A DNA stretch of 64,000 bases, from NCBI GenBank assembly GCA_036507005.1, contig DASXQT010000072.1, positions 62,001 to 126,000 of the forward strand, read 5' to 3'. A program made the position numbers and the translations under genes. The notes beneath the pieces were generated by a model. That model saw only the letters and a program-made list of their open reading frames with translations. It was not told the origin of the DNA and did not search any database. Shown in pieces: positions 9,600 through 17,813 of this stretch; within the stretch, counting starts at the first letter, position 1; the number at the start of each line of letters is the position of its first letter. This DNA comes from WS-2 sp036507005. Its GTDB lineage: Bacteria; Eisenbacteria; RBG-16-71-46.

Positions 9600-10598
9600 A
9601 TGGCACTGCGTGTCGGCATCAACGGCTTCGGCCGCATCGGGCGGCTGGTGGTCCGCGCGGCGGTGGAGCGCAAGGCCCCGCTCGAGTTCGTCGCCGTCAA
9701 CGACATCACCGACGCCCCGACGCTCGCCTACCTGCTGCGCTACGACTCGGTGCACGGCGTGTGGCCGGCCGCGGGAGGGACCGCGGACGGGCGGCTCCAG
9801 GTGGGCGGGACGAGCATCCAGGTGCTGAGCGAGAAGGACCCGGCCAAGCTGCCGTGGAAGTCGCTGGGCGCCGAGGTGGTGCTGGAGTCGACCGGCAAGT
9901 TCACCGACCGCGCCGGCGGGGCGCTCCACCTCGCCGCCGGTGCCCGCGGCGTGCTGATCTCGGCGCCCGCCAAGGGCGTGGACCTGACCTTCGTGTTCGG
10001 CGTGAACGACCGCGCCTACGACCGCGCGAAGCACTCCGTCATCAGCCTCGGCTCCTGCACGACGAACTGCCTGGCGCCGGTGGCCAAGGTGCTCGACGAC
10101 ACGTTCGGCATCGAGCACGGCTTCATGACCACGATCCACGCCTACACCAACGACCAGCGCATCCTCGACCTGCCGCACAGGGACCTGCGCCGCGCGCGCG
10201 CGGCCGCGTTGAACCTGATCCCGACCTCGACCGGCGCCGCCCGCGCGATCGGCGAGGTGCTCCCGGGGCTGAAGGGCAGGCTCGACGGGATCTCCGTGCG
10301 CGCGCCGGTCTCGGACGGCTCGCTCGTGGACCTGGTGTGCCGGGTGAAGAAGCCGGTGACGCGCGAGGCGATCAACGCCGCGATGAAGGCGGCCGCCGAC
10401 GGCCCGATGAAGGGCGTCCTCGAGTACTGCGAGGACCCGATCGTCTCGACCGACGTGGTCGGCAACCCCGCGAGCTGCGTGTTCGACTCGCTCTCGACGG
10501 CGGTGATCGACGGCACGCTGGTCAAGCTGCTGTCCTGGTACGACAACGAGTGGGGGTTCGCGAACCGGGTGGTGGACGGACTGCTGCGGATGGCGTGA
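9600..10598 (+). CDS. gap: Glyceraldehyde-3-phosphate dehydrogenase
   Basis: A 332-residue cytosolic glycolytic enzyme that oxidises glyceraldehyde-3-phosphate with phosphate and NAD(P) to 1,3-bisphosphoglycerate. The Rossmann motif is INGFGRIGR (about 6-14). The catalytic cysteine lies in SCTTNC (about 151-156), and the family signature YDNEWGFANRV stands near the C-terminus. Length is normal. The ATG at 9600 has a purine-rich AGGAAG just upstream and begins directly with MALRVGINGFG; the frame is open further upstream, but that part is not GAPDH-like. It is the first gene of gap-pgk-tpiA, three successive or adjacent lower-glycolysis steps in one operon. Confidence 0.96.
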   Translation: MALRVGINGFGRIGRLVVRAAVERKAPLEFVAVNDITDAPTLAYLLRYDSVHGVWPAAGGTADGRLQVGGTSIQVLSEKDPAKLPWKSLGAEVVLESTGKFTDRAGGALHLAAGARGVLISAPAKGVDLTFVFGVNDRAYDRAKHSVISLGSCTTNCLAPVAKVLDDTFGIEHGFMTTIHAYTNDQRILDLPHRDLRRARAAALNLIPTSTGAARAIGEVLPGLKGRLDGISVRAPVSDGSLVDLVCRVKKPVTREAINAAMKAAADGPMKGVLEYCEDPIVSTDVVGNPASCVFDSLSTAVIDGTLVKLLSWYDNEWGFANRVVDGLLRMA

Positions 10599-10610
10599 GG
10601 CGGGGGCCGC

Positions 10611-11816
10611 ATGGAATACCACAAGCTTTCCGTGCGTACCCTGAAGCCCGCCGGGCGGCGCGCGCTGGTGCGCGTGGACTTCAACGTCCCGCTCGACGGC
10701 GGGGTGGTCGCGGACGACGCGCGCATCGTCGCGACGCTGCCCACGATCCGGCTGCTGAAGGAGCGCGGGGCGCGCGTCATCCTGATGTCCCACCTCGGGC
10801 GCCCCAAGGGCCCCGACAAGCGCCAGAGCCTGCGCCCCGTGGCCGAGCGTCTCTCGGCGCTGCTCCACCAGCCGGTCGCGTTCGCCCCCGAGTGCGTGGG
10901 ACACGAAGCCGAGGCCGCGTCGCGCATGCTCGAGGACGGCGGGCTCCTGCTGCTCGAGAACCTGCGCTTCCACCCCGAAGAGGAGACCAACGATCCGGGC
11001 TTCGCGCGGCAGCTGGCCGCGCTCGGCGACCTCTACGTCAACGACGCGTTCGGAACCGCGCACCGCGCGCACGCCTCGACCGACGGCGTTCCGCGCGTGC
11101 TCAAGCCCGCGGCCGCCGGGCTCCTGATGGAGCGCGAGCTGGAGTACCTGGGGCGCGCGCTCGACCAGCCCGACCGCCCGTTCGTCGCGGTGCTGGGCGG
11201 GGCCAAGATCTCCGGCAAGATCGAGGTGCTGAACGCGCTCCTCGAGCGCGTGGACCGGCTGCTGGTCGGGGGCGCGATGATGTTCACCTTCCTGCGCGCC
11301 CGGGGCCTGGCCACCGGCCGCTCGCGGGTCGAGGAGGATCGCATCGAGACCGCGCGCGCCGTGCTCGCCGCGGCCGCGGCCCGGGGCGTCGACCTGGTGC
11401 TGCCTTCGGACTGCGTCGTCTCGCTCGCCGCCGACGGCTCGGCGCCCGGCCGGGTGGTGGCGCTCGACGCGATCGGCGCGGACGAGATCGGCGTCGACAT
11501 CGGGCCCGCGACCGTGAAGCTCTTCGCCTCGAAGCTCGCCGACGCCCGCACCGTGCTCTGGAACGGGCCGATGGGGATCTTCGAGGTACCGCCCTTCGCC
11601 GCCGGCACGCTGGGCGTGGCGCGCGCCCTGGCCGAGGCCGGCGGGCGCGGCGCGATCACCGTGGTGGGCGGGGGCGATTCGGTTGCTGCCGTTCGACAGA
11701 CGGGGCTCGCGGACCGCGTGAGCCACCTCTCGACCGGCGGCGGCGCCACGCTCGAGTTCCTCGAGGGCAAGGTGCTGCCCGGCGTCGCGGCCTTGGACGA
11801 CGCTCCGGCCCCATGA
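10611..11816 (+). CDS. pgk: Phosphoglycerate kinase
   Basis: A 401-residue enzyme that transfers phosphate from 1,3-bisphosphoglycerate to ADP, using the product of the GAPDH encoded 12 bases upstream. The substrate-binding signature is VRVDFNVPLDGG (about 21-32). Other family marks are MSHLGRPKG (about 62-70), GGAKISGKI (about 196-204) and, near the C-terminus, the nucleotide-binding VGGGDSVAAV. The size is close to the usual 390-400. Its stop overlaps the next start as ATGA, implying translational coupling to tpiA. Confidence 0.96.
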   Translation: MEYHKLSVRTLKPAGRRALVRVDFNVPLDGGVVADDARIVATLPTIRLLKERGARVILMSHLGRPKGPDKRQSLRPVAERLSALLHQPVAFAPECVGHEAEAASRMLEDGGLLLLENLRFHPEEETNDPGFARQLAALGDLYVNDAFGTAHRAHASTDGVPRVLKPAAAGLLMERELEYLGRALDQPDRPFVAVLGGAKISGKIEVLNALLERVDRLLVGGAMMFTFLRARGLATGRSRVEEDRIETARAVLAAAAARGVDLVLPSDCVVSLAADGSAPGRVVALDAIGADEIGVDIGPATVKLFASKLADARTVLWNGPMGIFEVPPFAAGTLGVARALAEAGGRGAITVVGGGDSVAAVRQTGLADRVSHLSTGGGATLEFLEGKVLPGVAALDDAPAP

Positions 11817-12592
11817 GCCCGATCCCGCGCCGGCCCCGCCTCGTGGCCGGCAACTGGAAGATGCACAAGGCCGCCGCCGAGGCCGCGGCGCTCCTGGGCG
11901 AGCTGCGCGCGCTGCTCGGCGCGCGCCCGCCGTGCGCGATCGCGGTGTGTCCGCCGTACACCGCGCTGGCCGCGGCCGGCGCCGCGCTCGCGGGCTCCGC
12001 GATCCAGCTCGGCGCCCAGAACCTCCACCCCGAGCCGCAGGGCGCCTTCACCGGCGAGATCTCGGGCCCGATGCTCGCCGCCGCGGGCTGCCGTTTCGTG
12101 ATCGTCGGCCACTCCGAGCGCCGCCACGGGATGGGGGAGGACGACGCGCTCGTGGCTCGCAAGCTGCGGGCCGCGCGGCGCCACGGCCTCGCGCCCATCG
12201 TGTGCGTGGGCGAGACGCTGAGCGAGCGCGAACAGGCTCTCACCGCCGACGTGCTGGTGCGCCAGATCCGCGCCGCCTACGACGGCCTCGCCGAGGCGGA
12301 GGCCGTGGAGACCGTGATCGCGTACGAGCCGGTGTGGGCGATCGGCACCGGGCGGGTGGCCACGCCCGAGCAGGCGCGCGAGGCGCACCAGATCGTGCGC
12401 GCCACGCTCGACCGCGTGGTGGGCGCGGGCGCCGGAGGGAAGCTGTGCGTGCTCTACGGGGGGAGCGTGAACGCCGAGAATGCCCCCGCGCTCTTCGCCG
12501 AGCCCGAGCTGGACGGCGCGCTGGTGGGCGGCGCATCGCTCCAGGCCGCGCCGTTCTTCCGCATCGCGGCCGCCGCCGGCGCCGGAGTTTGA
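11813..12592 (+). CDS. tpiA: Triose-phosphate isomerase
   Basis: A 259-residue TIM-barrel enzyme that interconverts dihydroxyacetone phosphate and glyceraldehyde-3-phosphate. The start ATG overlaps the pgk stop by four bases. Key residues are visible: Lys in AGNWKMHK (near 12-19), catalytic His in IVGHSERR (about 98-105), catalytic Glu in YEPVWAIGTG (about 171-180) and the phosphate-loop YGGSVN. Length is typical. The TGA stop at 12590-12592 lies inside the -35 box of the secG promoter, so the glycolytic operon and the secG unit abut directly. Confidence 0.96.
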   Translation: MSPIPRRPRLVAGNWKMHKAAAEAAALLGELRALLGARPPCAIAVCPPYTALAAAGAALAGSAIQLGAQNLHPEPQGAFTGEISGPMLAAAGCRFVIVGHSERRHGMGEDDALVARKLRAARRHGLAPIVCVGETLSEREQALTADVLVRQIRAAYDGLAEAEAVETVIAYEPVWAIGTGRVATPEQAREAHQIVRATLDRVVGAGAGGKLCVLYGGSVNAENAPALFAEPELDGALVGGASLQAAPFFRIAAAAGAGV

Positions 12593-12616
12593 CGCCGGGA
12601 GAGCGCCTCGTATAGT
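12589..12616 (+). promoter_or_regulatory. Promoter of secG and tRNA-Leu
   Basis: TTGACG (12589-12594), 16-base spacer, TATAGT (12611-12616); five of six matches in each box. The -35 box contains the TGA stop of tpiA. Predicted leader of about 55 bases to secG. Confidence 0.65.
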
Positions 12617-12676
12617 GTCCGCGGCTGCCTGTGTGGCGCGCGGATGCCGCCGATCGCAGGCTAACCGAGGGCTCCC

Positions 12677-13153
12677 ATGTACGGACTGTTGCTCGTTCTA
12701 CATCTGCTGGTCTGCATGGCACTGGTGGGCGTGGTCCTGGTCCAGTCCGGCAAGGGCGGTGGCCTCGCGGGCGGGGCGTTCGGAGGCACCGCGCAGACCG
12801 TGTTCGGCGGGCGCGGCGCCACCGATTTCATCACGCGGGCCACGATGGTCCTGGGCGCGACGTTCTTCTTGACGTCGCTGCTGCTGGCGCTCATCTCATC
12901 GAACACCGGACGCGCGCGCAGCCTGCTCCAGGAGGAGGCGAAGCGCTCCGCCCCCGTGGCGCCTGGCCCTGCACCGGCCCAGGCCCCTTCCGGGGGGCCG
13001 CGCGGGGGAGTGCCGCCCGCGGGCAACCTCGTTCCTTCGACCACGCCGGCCGGCGGGTCCGCGCCGGCGCCCGCGGCTCCTGCGCCCTCCGCCCCGGCCA
13101 AGGCCGCGCCCGCGGGACCGGGCGCGACCAAGCCGCCGGGCGGGGGCCCCTAG
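12677..13153 (+). CDS. secG: Preprotein translocase subunit SecG with long Pro/Ala tail
   Basis: A 158-residue inner-membrane protein, the accessory subunit of the SecYEG channel. Two transmembrane helices lie at about 2-22 and 52-73. Between them is the SecG loop LVQSGKGGGLAGGAFGG, followed by FGGRGATDF. These are the family hallmarks. Typical SecG proteins have about 75-115 residues; this one carries an additional tail of about 80 residues, almost all Pro, Ala and Gly, probably disordered. ATG 12677 begins at the first helix with GAGGG upstream. It has its own promoter and is followed 35 bases later by a tRNA gene, so the two may be co-transcribed. Confidence 0.93.
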   Translation: MYGLLLVLHLLVCMALVGVVLVQSGKGGGLAGGAFGGTAQTVFGGRGATDFITRATMVLGATFFLTSLLLALISSNTGRARSLLQEEAKRSAPVAPGPAPAQAPSGGPRGGVPPAGNLVPSTTPAGGSAPAPAAPAPSAPAKAAPAGPGATKPPGGGP

Positions 13154-13188
13154 CGGTTCCGCGGTCCGAGATGGCTAGTGGTGAGCGT

Positions 13189-13273
<85 letters not shown>

Positions 13274-13289
13274 CGCTTGAAACAACGAA

Positions 13290-13314
13290 GCCACGCCGGT
13301 CGGCGTGGCTTTCT
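13290..13314 (+). terminator. Rho-independent terminator after tRNA-Leu
   Basis: Perfect eight-base stem GCCACGCC/GGCGTGGC (13290-13297 and 13302-13309) with loop GGTC, followed by TTTCT. It lies between convergent units and may also stop transcription from the minus-strand thioredoxin gene. Confidence 0.8.
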
Positions 13315-13347
13315 CGTATCGATCGCGGCGCCGCCCCGGCGCTCGCG

Positions 13348-13914
13348 CTAGAACAGCTCTCGCACGTACGCTTCGAGCGTCTCGGGGTCGATGTAGCCCA
13401 CGACGCGCCGCGTGACCTCGCCGCGACGGTTGATGAAGAACGTGGTGGGGATGGTGCGGATCGGACCGTAGAGGTCGAGCACCCGCTCGTCGGCCATCGC
13501 CATGCGGAACCTCACGCCCAGGCGGTCCACGAAGCGGCGAACGGCCTGCGGCTCGGCGTCGTCCACCGAGAGGCCGACGACGACCAGGCCCTGGGCGCCG
13601 AAGCGTCCCTGGACGTCGTTGAGGTGGGGGAGGCTCGCCCGGCACGGGCCGCACCAGGTGGCCCAGAAATCGAGCACGATCGCCCGGCCCTTGAACTCCG
13701 AGAGCCGCAGGCTGCGGCCGTCGAGGCTGCGCACGGTGAACGAAGGGGCGAGCGTCTCGCTGGCCCCGGCGTTGGCGGTGCGCGGAGCGCCTGCCAGGCA
13801 CAGTGCCCATGCGGCAGCCAGCGCGGCCCAGTGATGAGTGTGTCGCACGTTGATATTCCCGGCCTGTTCCTGGGGAAAAGCGCCGCTGGGGGTCGCGGGC
13901 TCTGATGACACCAT
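13348..13914 (-). CDS. TlpA/ResA-like secreted thioredoxin-fold protein
   Basis: About 188 residues. A signal peptide or anchor (WAALAAAWALCLAGAPRTANA) is followed by an AhpC-TSA/thioredoxin domain with the redox motif WATWCGPCRA and the cis-proline region IRTIPTTFFINRRGE. Such proteins reduce or transfer thiols in the periplasm, for example in cytochrome c maturation; no cytochrome genes lie nearby, so the client is unknown. I chose ATG 13914 because GAGAGG lies nine bases upstream. GTG 13848 would start closer to the hydrophobic segment and is the main alternative. It is transcribed convergently with the tRNA unit and divergently from tolQ. Confidence 0.88.
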   Translation of the reverse strand: MVSSEPATPSGAFPQEQAGNINVRHTHHWAALAAAWALCLAGAPRTANAGASETLAPSFTVRSLDGRSLRLSEFKGRAIVLDFWATWCGPCRASLPHLNDVQGRFGAQGLVVVGLSVDDAEPQAVRRFVDRLGVRFRMAMADERVLDLYGPIRTIPTTFFINRRGEVTRRVVGYIDPETLEAYVRELF

Positions 13915-14217
13915 CAAGTGTAGCCTCTCGGCCCCGATCCGGCGAGCGTGCAGAATGCATCTTTGCACTCATTTGACCTTGCGCCCGGGCGACCCGGGGG
14001 CCGCCCCGGCCAGAGCGGGAAGTCACGGATCGCACAGAGGCATGATCGCCTCGCGTCAGACCGCCGCGCGCCGCCGGCCCTCGGCGCCGGGCGCTTTCGC
14101 TTGAGGCTCCATTCGGCCCTGTGCTAGCGTGCCGGCGATTCAGCTTGCCACTTCCAAACCTCCCCACAGGCGCCCGGTGGAAGACATCGGGCCGACTTCA
14201 CATGGAGCGTGAAGCCG
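13915..14217. other. Divergent intergenic region between the thioredoxin and Tol operons
   Basis: About 300 bases without a convincing gene. It contains the tolQ promoter at 14101-14130 and the tolQ ribosome site GGAG (14204-14207). On the minus strand it holds GAGAGG upstream of the thioredoxin start. Nothing else is recognised. Confidence 0.5.
14101..14130 (+). promoter_or_regulatory. Promoter of the Tol-Pal operon
   Basis: TTGAGG (14101-14106), 18-base spacer, TAGCGT (14125-14130). The 15 bases from this -10 box onward, TAGCGTGCCGGCGAT, are identical to those of the promoter at 20265. Predicted leader of about 80 bases. Confidence 0.5.
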
Positions 14218-14919
14218 ATGGTCCCATCCGCGCTGATCCTTCAGGTTGGCGGGAACGTCCGGGCCTCGATCTGGTCCCTGGTTCTGCATGCCGGTCTCTT
14301 CGCCAAGGGCATCCTGCTGCTGCTCTTCCTGGTCTCGATCTGGTGCTGGGCCATCATCGGGAACCGCCTGCGTCTCTACTCGCGCGTCGAGGCCGCCGAC
14401 CGGCGCTTCCTCGGGGCGTTCCGCAAGCTGCCGGCCGGGGGGGACTGCCGGCTGCTGTGCGACCAGCACCCGGACAGCCTGCTCGCGCGCGTGGCGCTGG
14501 CGGGCCAGCGCGCGCTCGACCAACTCAAGCCCGACCCCGCGGTGCCACCCACGGCGCGCTACGACCTGGCGCGGCACGCGATGGACCGCAGCGCCGCCGA
14601 CGAGACCGCGGCCCTCGAGCGCCACGTCGGCTTCCTCGCCACCACCGGCAGCGTCTCGCCCTTCGTCGGCCTGCTGGGCACGGTGTGGGGGGTGATGACC
14701 GCGTTCCTCAACATCGGCGCCCAGGGCTCGGCCTCCCTGGTCGTGGTCGCCCCCGGCATCGCCGAGGCGCTGATCGCCACCGTGGCCGGGCTCGCGGCCG
14801 CCATCCCCGCGGTCGTGGGCTACAACCACTGCCTGGGCCGGCTGCGGGAGATGTCGCAGGCCACCACGCAGTTCACGAGCGAGTTCCTGGACCGCCGCCC
14901 GGGGAGCCCCTCCGCTTGA
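14218..14919 (+). CDS. tolQ: TolQ/ExbB/MotA-family proton channel subunit
   Basis: A 233-residue inner-membrane protein that, with TolR, uses the proton gradient to power envelope constriction or transport. Helices are seen at about 18-42 (FAKGILLLLFLVSIWCW), 130-155 and 165-190. The conserved TolQ block is VGFLATTGSVSPFVGLLGTV, followed by GVMTAF, and the third-helix stretch GIAEALIATVAGLAAAIPAV also matches. I chose ATG 14218 with GGAG ten bases upstream; GTG 14209 in frame would leave no room for the ribosome site. It is first in the order tolQ-tolR-tolA/tonB-tolB-pal-cpoB, which favours TolQ over ExbB. Confidence 0.9.
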   Translation: MVPSALILQVGGNVRASIWSLVLHAGLFAKGILLLLFLVSIWCWAIIGNRLRLYSRVEAADRRFLGAFRKLPAGGDCRLLCDQHPDSLLARVALAGQRALDQLKPDPAVPPTARYDLARHAMDRSAADETAALERHVGFLATTGSVSPFVGLLGTVWGVMTAFLNIGAQGSASLVVVAPGIAEALIATVAGLAAAIPAVVGYNHCLGRLREMSQATTQFTSEFLDRRPGSPSA

Positions 14920-15323
14920 ACGTCGGCCCCGGTCGCCGGCCGCTGGCCGAGATCAACGTCACGCCCCTGGTGGACGTGGTGCTGGTGCTGCTCATCATCT
15001 TCATGGTGACGGCGCCCTTCCTCCAGGGCGGCTTCGAGATCGACCTGCCCAAGGTCGCCGCCCGCGGCCTGGACGTGCGCGAGGGCCTGATCGTGAGCGT
15101 TCGCGTCGACCGCAAGATCGCGGTCGGCAACACGGTGGTGCCCTTCGAGGGGTTCGAGGACGCCCTGGCCCGGGCGGGTGCCGCGCGGCGGCCGGTGTTC
15201 TTCAAGGCCGACCAGCGCGTGCCCTACGGCCTGGTGGTCGAGCTGATCGCGCGGATGCGGCGCTCGGGCGTGGCCTCCCTCGGCATCGTGACCGAGCCGC
15301 CGGTGCAGAAGCAGGGGCGCTGA
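14916..15323 (+). CDS. tolR: TolR/ExbD-family biopolymer transport protein
   Basis: A 135-residue inner-membrane protein with one N-terminal helix (about 16-36). The family motif LAEINVTPLVDVVLVLLIIF carries the conserved proton-relay Asp of TolR/ExbD. A periplasmic domain follows, ending in the typical LVVELIARMRRSGVASLGIV. The start is probably TTG 14916, overlapping the tolQ stop as TTGA, with GGGGAG ten bases upstream; no ATG or GTG is available before the helix. The unusual start codon and overlap suggest translational coupling to tolQ. Confidence 0.9.
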   Translation: MNVGPGRRPLAEINVTPLVDVVLVLLIIFMVTAPFLQGGFEIDLPKVAARGLDVREGLIVSVRVDRKIAVGNTVVPFEGFEDALARAGAARRPVFFKADQRVPYGLVVELIARMRRSGVASLGIVTEPPVQKQGR

Positions 15324-15982
15324 TGCGAACCGCGGCGACGGTCTCGCTCGTGGTGCACGTGGCCGTGCTGGTGCTGATGTTCGCGGTCGGGACCGGCGCC
15401 CCGCGCATCATTCCCGGGCCGGACGTGGTGCAGGTGGCTCTGATCGCGCCCCAGGAGCTGAGCGCGCCGCCGCCTCCGCCCCAGCCGAAGCCGCCGCCCG
15501 AGCCCGAGGCCACCCCGCTCAAGCCCACCGACGAGGCGGGCGTCAAGCTCGCGCCCCCGCCGCCCCGGAAGAAGCCGGCCGAGAAGCCCAAGGCGAAAGA
15601 GCGCGAGCCGAGCCCGACCTCGACCGTGCTCCCGGCCGCGCCCGCCGGGCCGACGGGGCTGAGCGGCGAGGTGGCGGTCGACGCCGGCAACTTCGAGTTC
15701 ACCTACTACCTGCTCCTGGTCCGCAACCGCGTCACCGAGAACTGGTCGCCGCCCGGCGGGCTCCTCACCCGCGGGGAGCCGGTGCGGGCGGTGGTCTACT
15801 TCCGCATCGACCGCGGCGGGGAGCTGACCGCCGCGCGGCTCGAGACCGCGAGCGGCCAGGAGTTCTTCGACCGCTCGGTGCTGCGCGCGGTCCAGCTCTC
15901 GACGCCCATGCCGCCGCTCCCGCTCGGCTTCGCGGGCTCCGAGCTCGGCGTCCACTTCGTGTTCGAGTACGCCGCGCCGTGA
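15323..15982 (+). CDS. TolA/TonB-like energy-transducing protein
   Basis: A 219-residue protein. A single N-terminal membrane helix (about 5-25) precedes a proline-rich periplasmic spacer (about 45-105, runs such as PPPPPQPKPPPEP, then Lys/Pro). A TonB/TolA C-terminal fold follows (about 125-219: YYLLLVRNRVTENWSPP, then AVVYFRIDRGGEL). Such proteins connect the TolQR or ExbBD motor to outer-membrane partners. In this place, between tolR and tolB, TolA is the expected role. The domain type is TonB-like, so it could also serve the TonB receptor at 1219, but this is inference. Its start overlaps the tolR stop by one base. Confidence 0.85.
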   Translation: MRTAATVSLVVHVAVLVLMFAVGTGAPRIIPGPDVVQVALIAPQELSAPPPPPQPKPPPEPEATPLKPTDEAGVKLAPPPPRKKPAEKPKAKEREPSPTSTVLPAAPAGPTGLSGEVAVDAGNFEFTYYLLLVRNRVTENWSPPGGLLTRGEPVRAVVYFRIDRGGELTAARLETASGQEFFDRSVLRAVQLSTPMPPLPLGFAGSELGVHFVFEYAAP

Positions 15983-17295
15983 AGCGGCGCTCGCTCTGGG
16001 CCGCGCTCCTGTCGCTGCTGCTCTCTTCCCCGGCGCCGGCCCAGGCGCCGACCGACGTCACCATCAAGACCACCAAGGGCGGGATCCGCACCCGCATCCA
16101 CTGCGAGGCGCTCGAGCCGGCCGGGGATCGCGGGGCGCGCTCCATGAGCGTCCCGGCCGACGAGGTGCTGGCCGACGATCTCGAGAACTCGGCGGTGTTC
16201 AGCGTCACCCGGGCCTGGGTGCCCGGGCAGCAGCCGTTCGACATCCAGGCCACGGTGGGCGGCCAGTGGGCGGCCTCCGGGAGCCAGCTCAAGCTCACCG
16301 GCGAGGTGCGCGACGTTCCGGCGCGCCGCCCGATCCTGGTGCGCGAGTATCGCGGCGCGCTCGCGGAATGGCGCTCGCTGGTGCACCGCTTCGCCGACGA
16401 CGTGGTGCTGCAGTTCACCGGCGAGCCGGGCGTGGCCCAGACCCGGATCGCGTTCGTCTCCGCGCAGGCGGGCGTGAAGGAGCTGTGCACCGTGGACCTG
16501 GACGGCGCGCGGCTCAGGACGCTCACCGCCGACAAGTCGATCGCCCTCTCGCCCGCCTGGTCGCCCGAAGGATCGCTCCTGATCTTCACCTCGTACCGGG
16601 GCGGGAGCGGGCCCCAGGTGTTCGTGATGTCCGCCGAGGGCGGGCGTGCCTACCTGCTCTCCGGGCGCCCGGGGCTCAACACCAGCGCCTCGTACTCGCC
16701 CGACGGGCGCGACATCGTGTGCACCCTGAGCCAGGACGGGAATCCCGAGATCTACCTGCTCGACGCCCGCGGCAGCTCGCCGCGGCGGCTCACCAACAAC
16801 CGCGCGATCGACACCTCGCCCTGCTGGGCTCCGACCGGGCGGGAGATCGCCTTCACCTCGGACCGCGGCGGCACCCCGCAGGTCTACGTGATGGACCGGG
16901 ACGGTGGTAACGTCCGCCGCCTCAGCTACGACGTGGACTACACCGACTCGCCGGCGTGGGCGCCGAAGGGCGACCGGATCGCCTTCGTGGCCCGCACCGG
17001 CGCGGGGTTCGACATCTACGTGTGCCGGGCGGACGGCTCGGGCGCCCAGCTCGTGGTGGGGGGCGGGAGCAACGAGAACCCGCGCTGGTCGCCGGATGGC
17101 AGGCACCTGGTGTTCGCCTCCAACCGCGACGGGTCTCCCGGGCTCTACGTGACGGACCTGGACGAGCGTCCCCCGCGACGGCTGGACACGGGGGGCCTGC
17201 GCGCGCAATCTCCGGCATGGTCGCCGCGCCCGCCGGGTTCGGGCTCGGCTCTCGACGTGAACATCGATTCTGGAAACCGTGGAGGTACACGATGA
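15979..17295 (+). CDS. tolB: Tol-Pal system beta-propeller protein TolB
   Basis: A 438-residue periplasmic protein that binds Pal and completes the trans-envelope Tol-Pal complex. A short signal peptide (LLSLLLSSPAPAQA) precedes an N-terminal alpha/beta domain (about 25-150). A six-bladed propeller of WD40-like PD40 repeats follows, recognised by recurring SPAWSPEGSLLIFTS, SASYSPDGRDIVCT, SPCWAPTGREIAFTS and PRWSPDGRHLVFAS. The GTG start overlaps the previous stop (GTGA), and the end overlaps pal (ATGA). Confidence 0.95.
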   Translation: MKRRSLWAALLSLLLSSPAPAQAPTDVTIKTTKGGIRTRIHCEALEPAGDRGARSMSVPADEVLADDLENSAVFSVTRAWVPGQQPFDIQATVGGQWAASGSQLKLTGEVRDVPARRPILVREYRGALAEWRSLVHRFADDVVLQFTGEPGVAQTRIAFVSAQAGVKELCTVDLDGARLRTLTADKSIALSPAWSPEGSLLIFTSYRGGSGPQVFVMSAEGGRAYLLSGRPGLNTSASYSPDGRDIVCTLSQDGNPEIYLLDARGSSPRRLTNNRAIDTSPCWAPTGREIAFTSDRGGTPQVYVMDRDGGNVRRLSYDVDYTDSPAWAPKGDRIAFVARTGAGFDIYVCRADGSGAQLVVGGGSNENPRWSPDGRHLVFASNRDGSPGLYVTDLDERPPRRLDTGGLRAQSPAWSPRPPGSGSALDVNIDSGNRGGTR

Positions 17296-17813
17296 AGTCT
17301 TCCCCGACGCGAACCGCCCTGCTGATCCTGGCCCTCGCGGCCGGCTTCGCCGCCGGCTGCGCGAAGAAGGCGGTGCAGGCGCCTCCGACGCCTCCGCCCG
17401 CGCCGCCCCAGACCACGCCCTCGGAGCCCCCGGCGCCTCCGCCTGCGCCGCCCACGCCTCCGGCGCCCCCGGAGGAGGTCAAGCTCGAGCTCCAGCCGGC
17501 GTTCTTCGACTTCGACTCGTACACGCTGCGCGACGACGCCCGAGGGGCACTCGACAACAACGCCAAGGCGCTGCGCGCGAACGGGTCGACCCGGATCACG
17601 ATCGAGGGCCACTGCGACGAGCGCGGAACCGTCGAGTACAACCAGGCGCTGGGGGAGAAGCGCGCGCAGGCGGCCCGCGACTACCTGGTCGGGGCCGGGA
17701 TCGACGCCTCCCGAATCCGGGTCATCTCGTATGGCAAGGAGCGCCCGTTCTCGGACGGCCACGACGAGAGCGCCTGGCAGCAGAACCGGCGCGCCCACTT
17801 CACGCTCCGATGA
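17292..17813 (+). CDS. pal: Peptidoglycan-associated lipoprotein Pal (OmpA-like)
   Basis: A 173-residue outer-membrane lipoprotein that binds peptidoglycan and TolB. The N-terminus ends in a lipobox, FAAGC. A Pro/Ala linker of about 40 residues follows. The OmpA/Pal domain (about 70-173) includes AFFDFDSYTLRDDA, then the peptidoglycan-binding IEGHCDERGTVEYNQALGEK with its conserved Asp and Arg, and the C-terminal SYGKERPF block. ATG 17292 has GGAGG six bases upstream and overlaps the tolB stop. Confidence 0.95.
   Translation: MKSSPTRTALLILALAAGFAAGCAKKAVQAPPTPPPAPPQTTPSEPPAPPPAPPTPPAPPEEVKLELQPAFFDFDSYTLRDDARGALDNNAKALRANGSTRITIEGHCDERGTVEYNQALGEKRAQAARDYLVGAGIDASRIRVISYGKERPFSDGHDESAWQQNRRAHFTLR

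Noticed and set aside
14138..14212. A 25-codon frame starting with ATT at the predicted tolQ transcript start and ending at GTGA 14209
   Set aside because: ATT starts are very rare and the peptide has no support; kept only as a curiosity of the promoter's similarity to the one at 20265.
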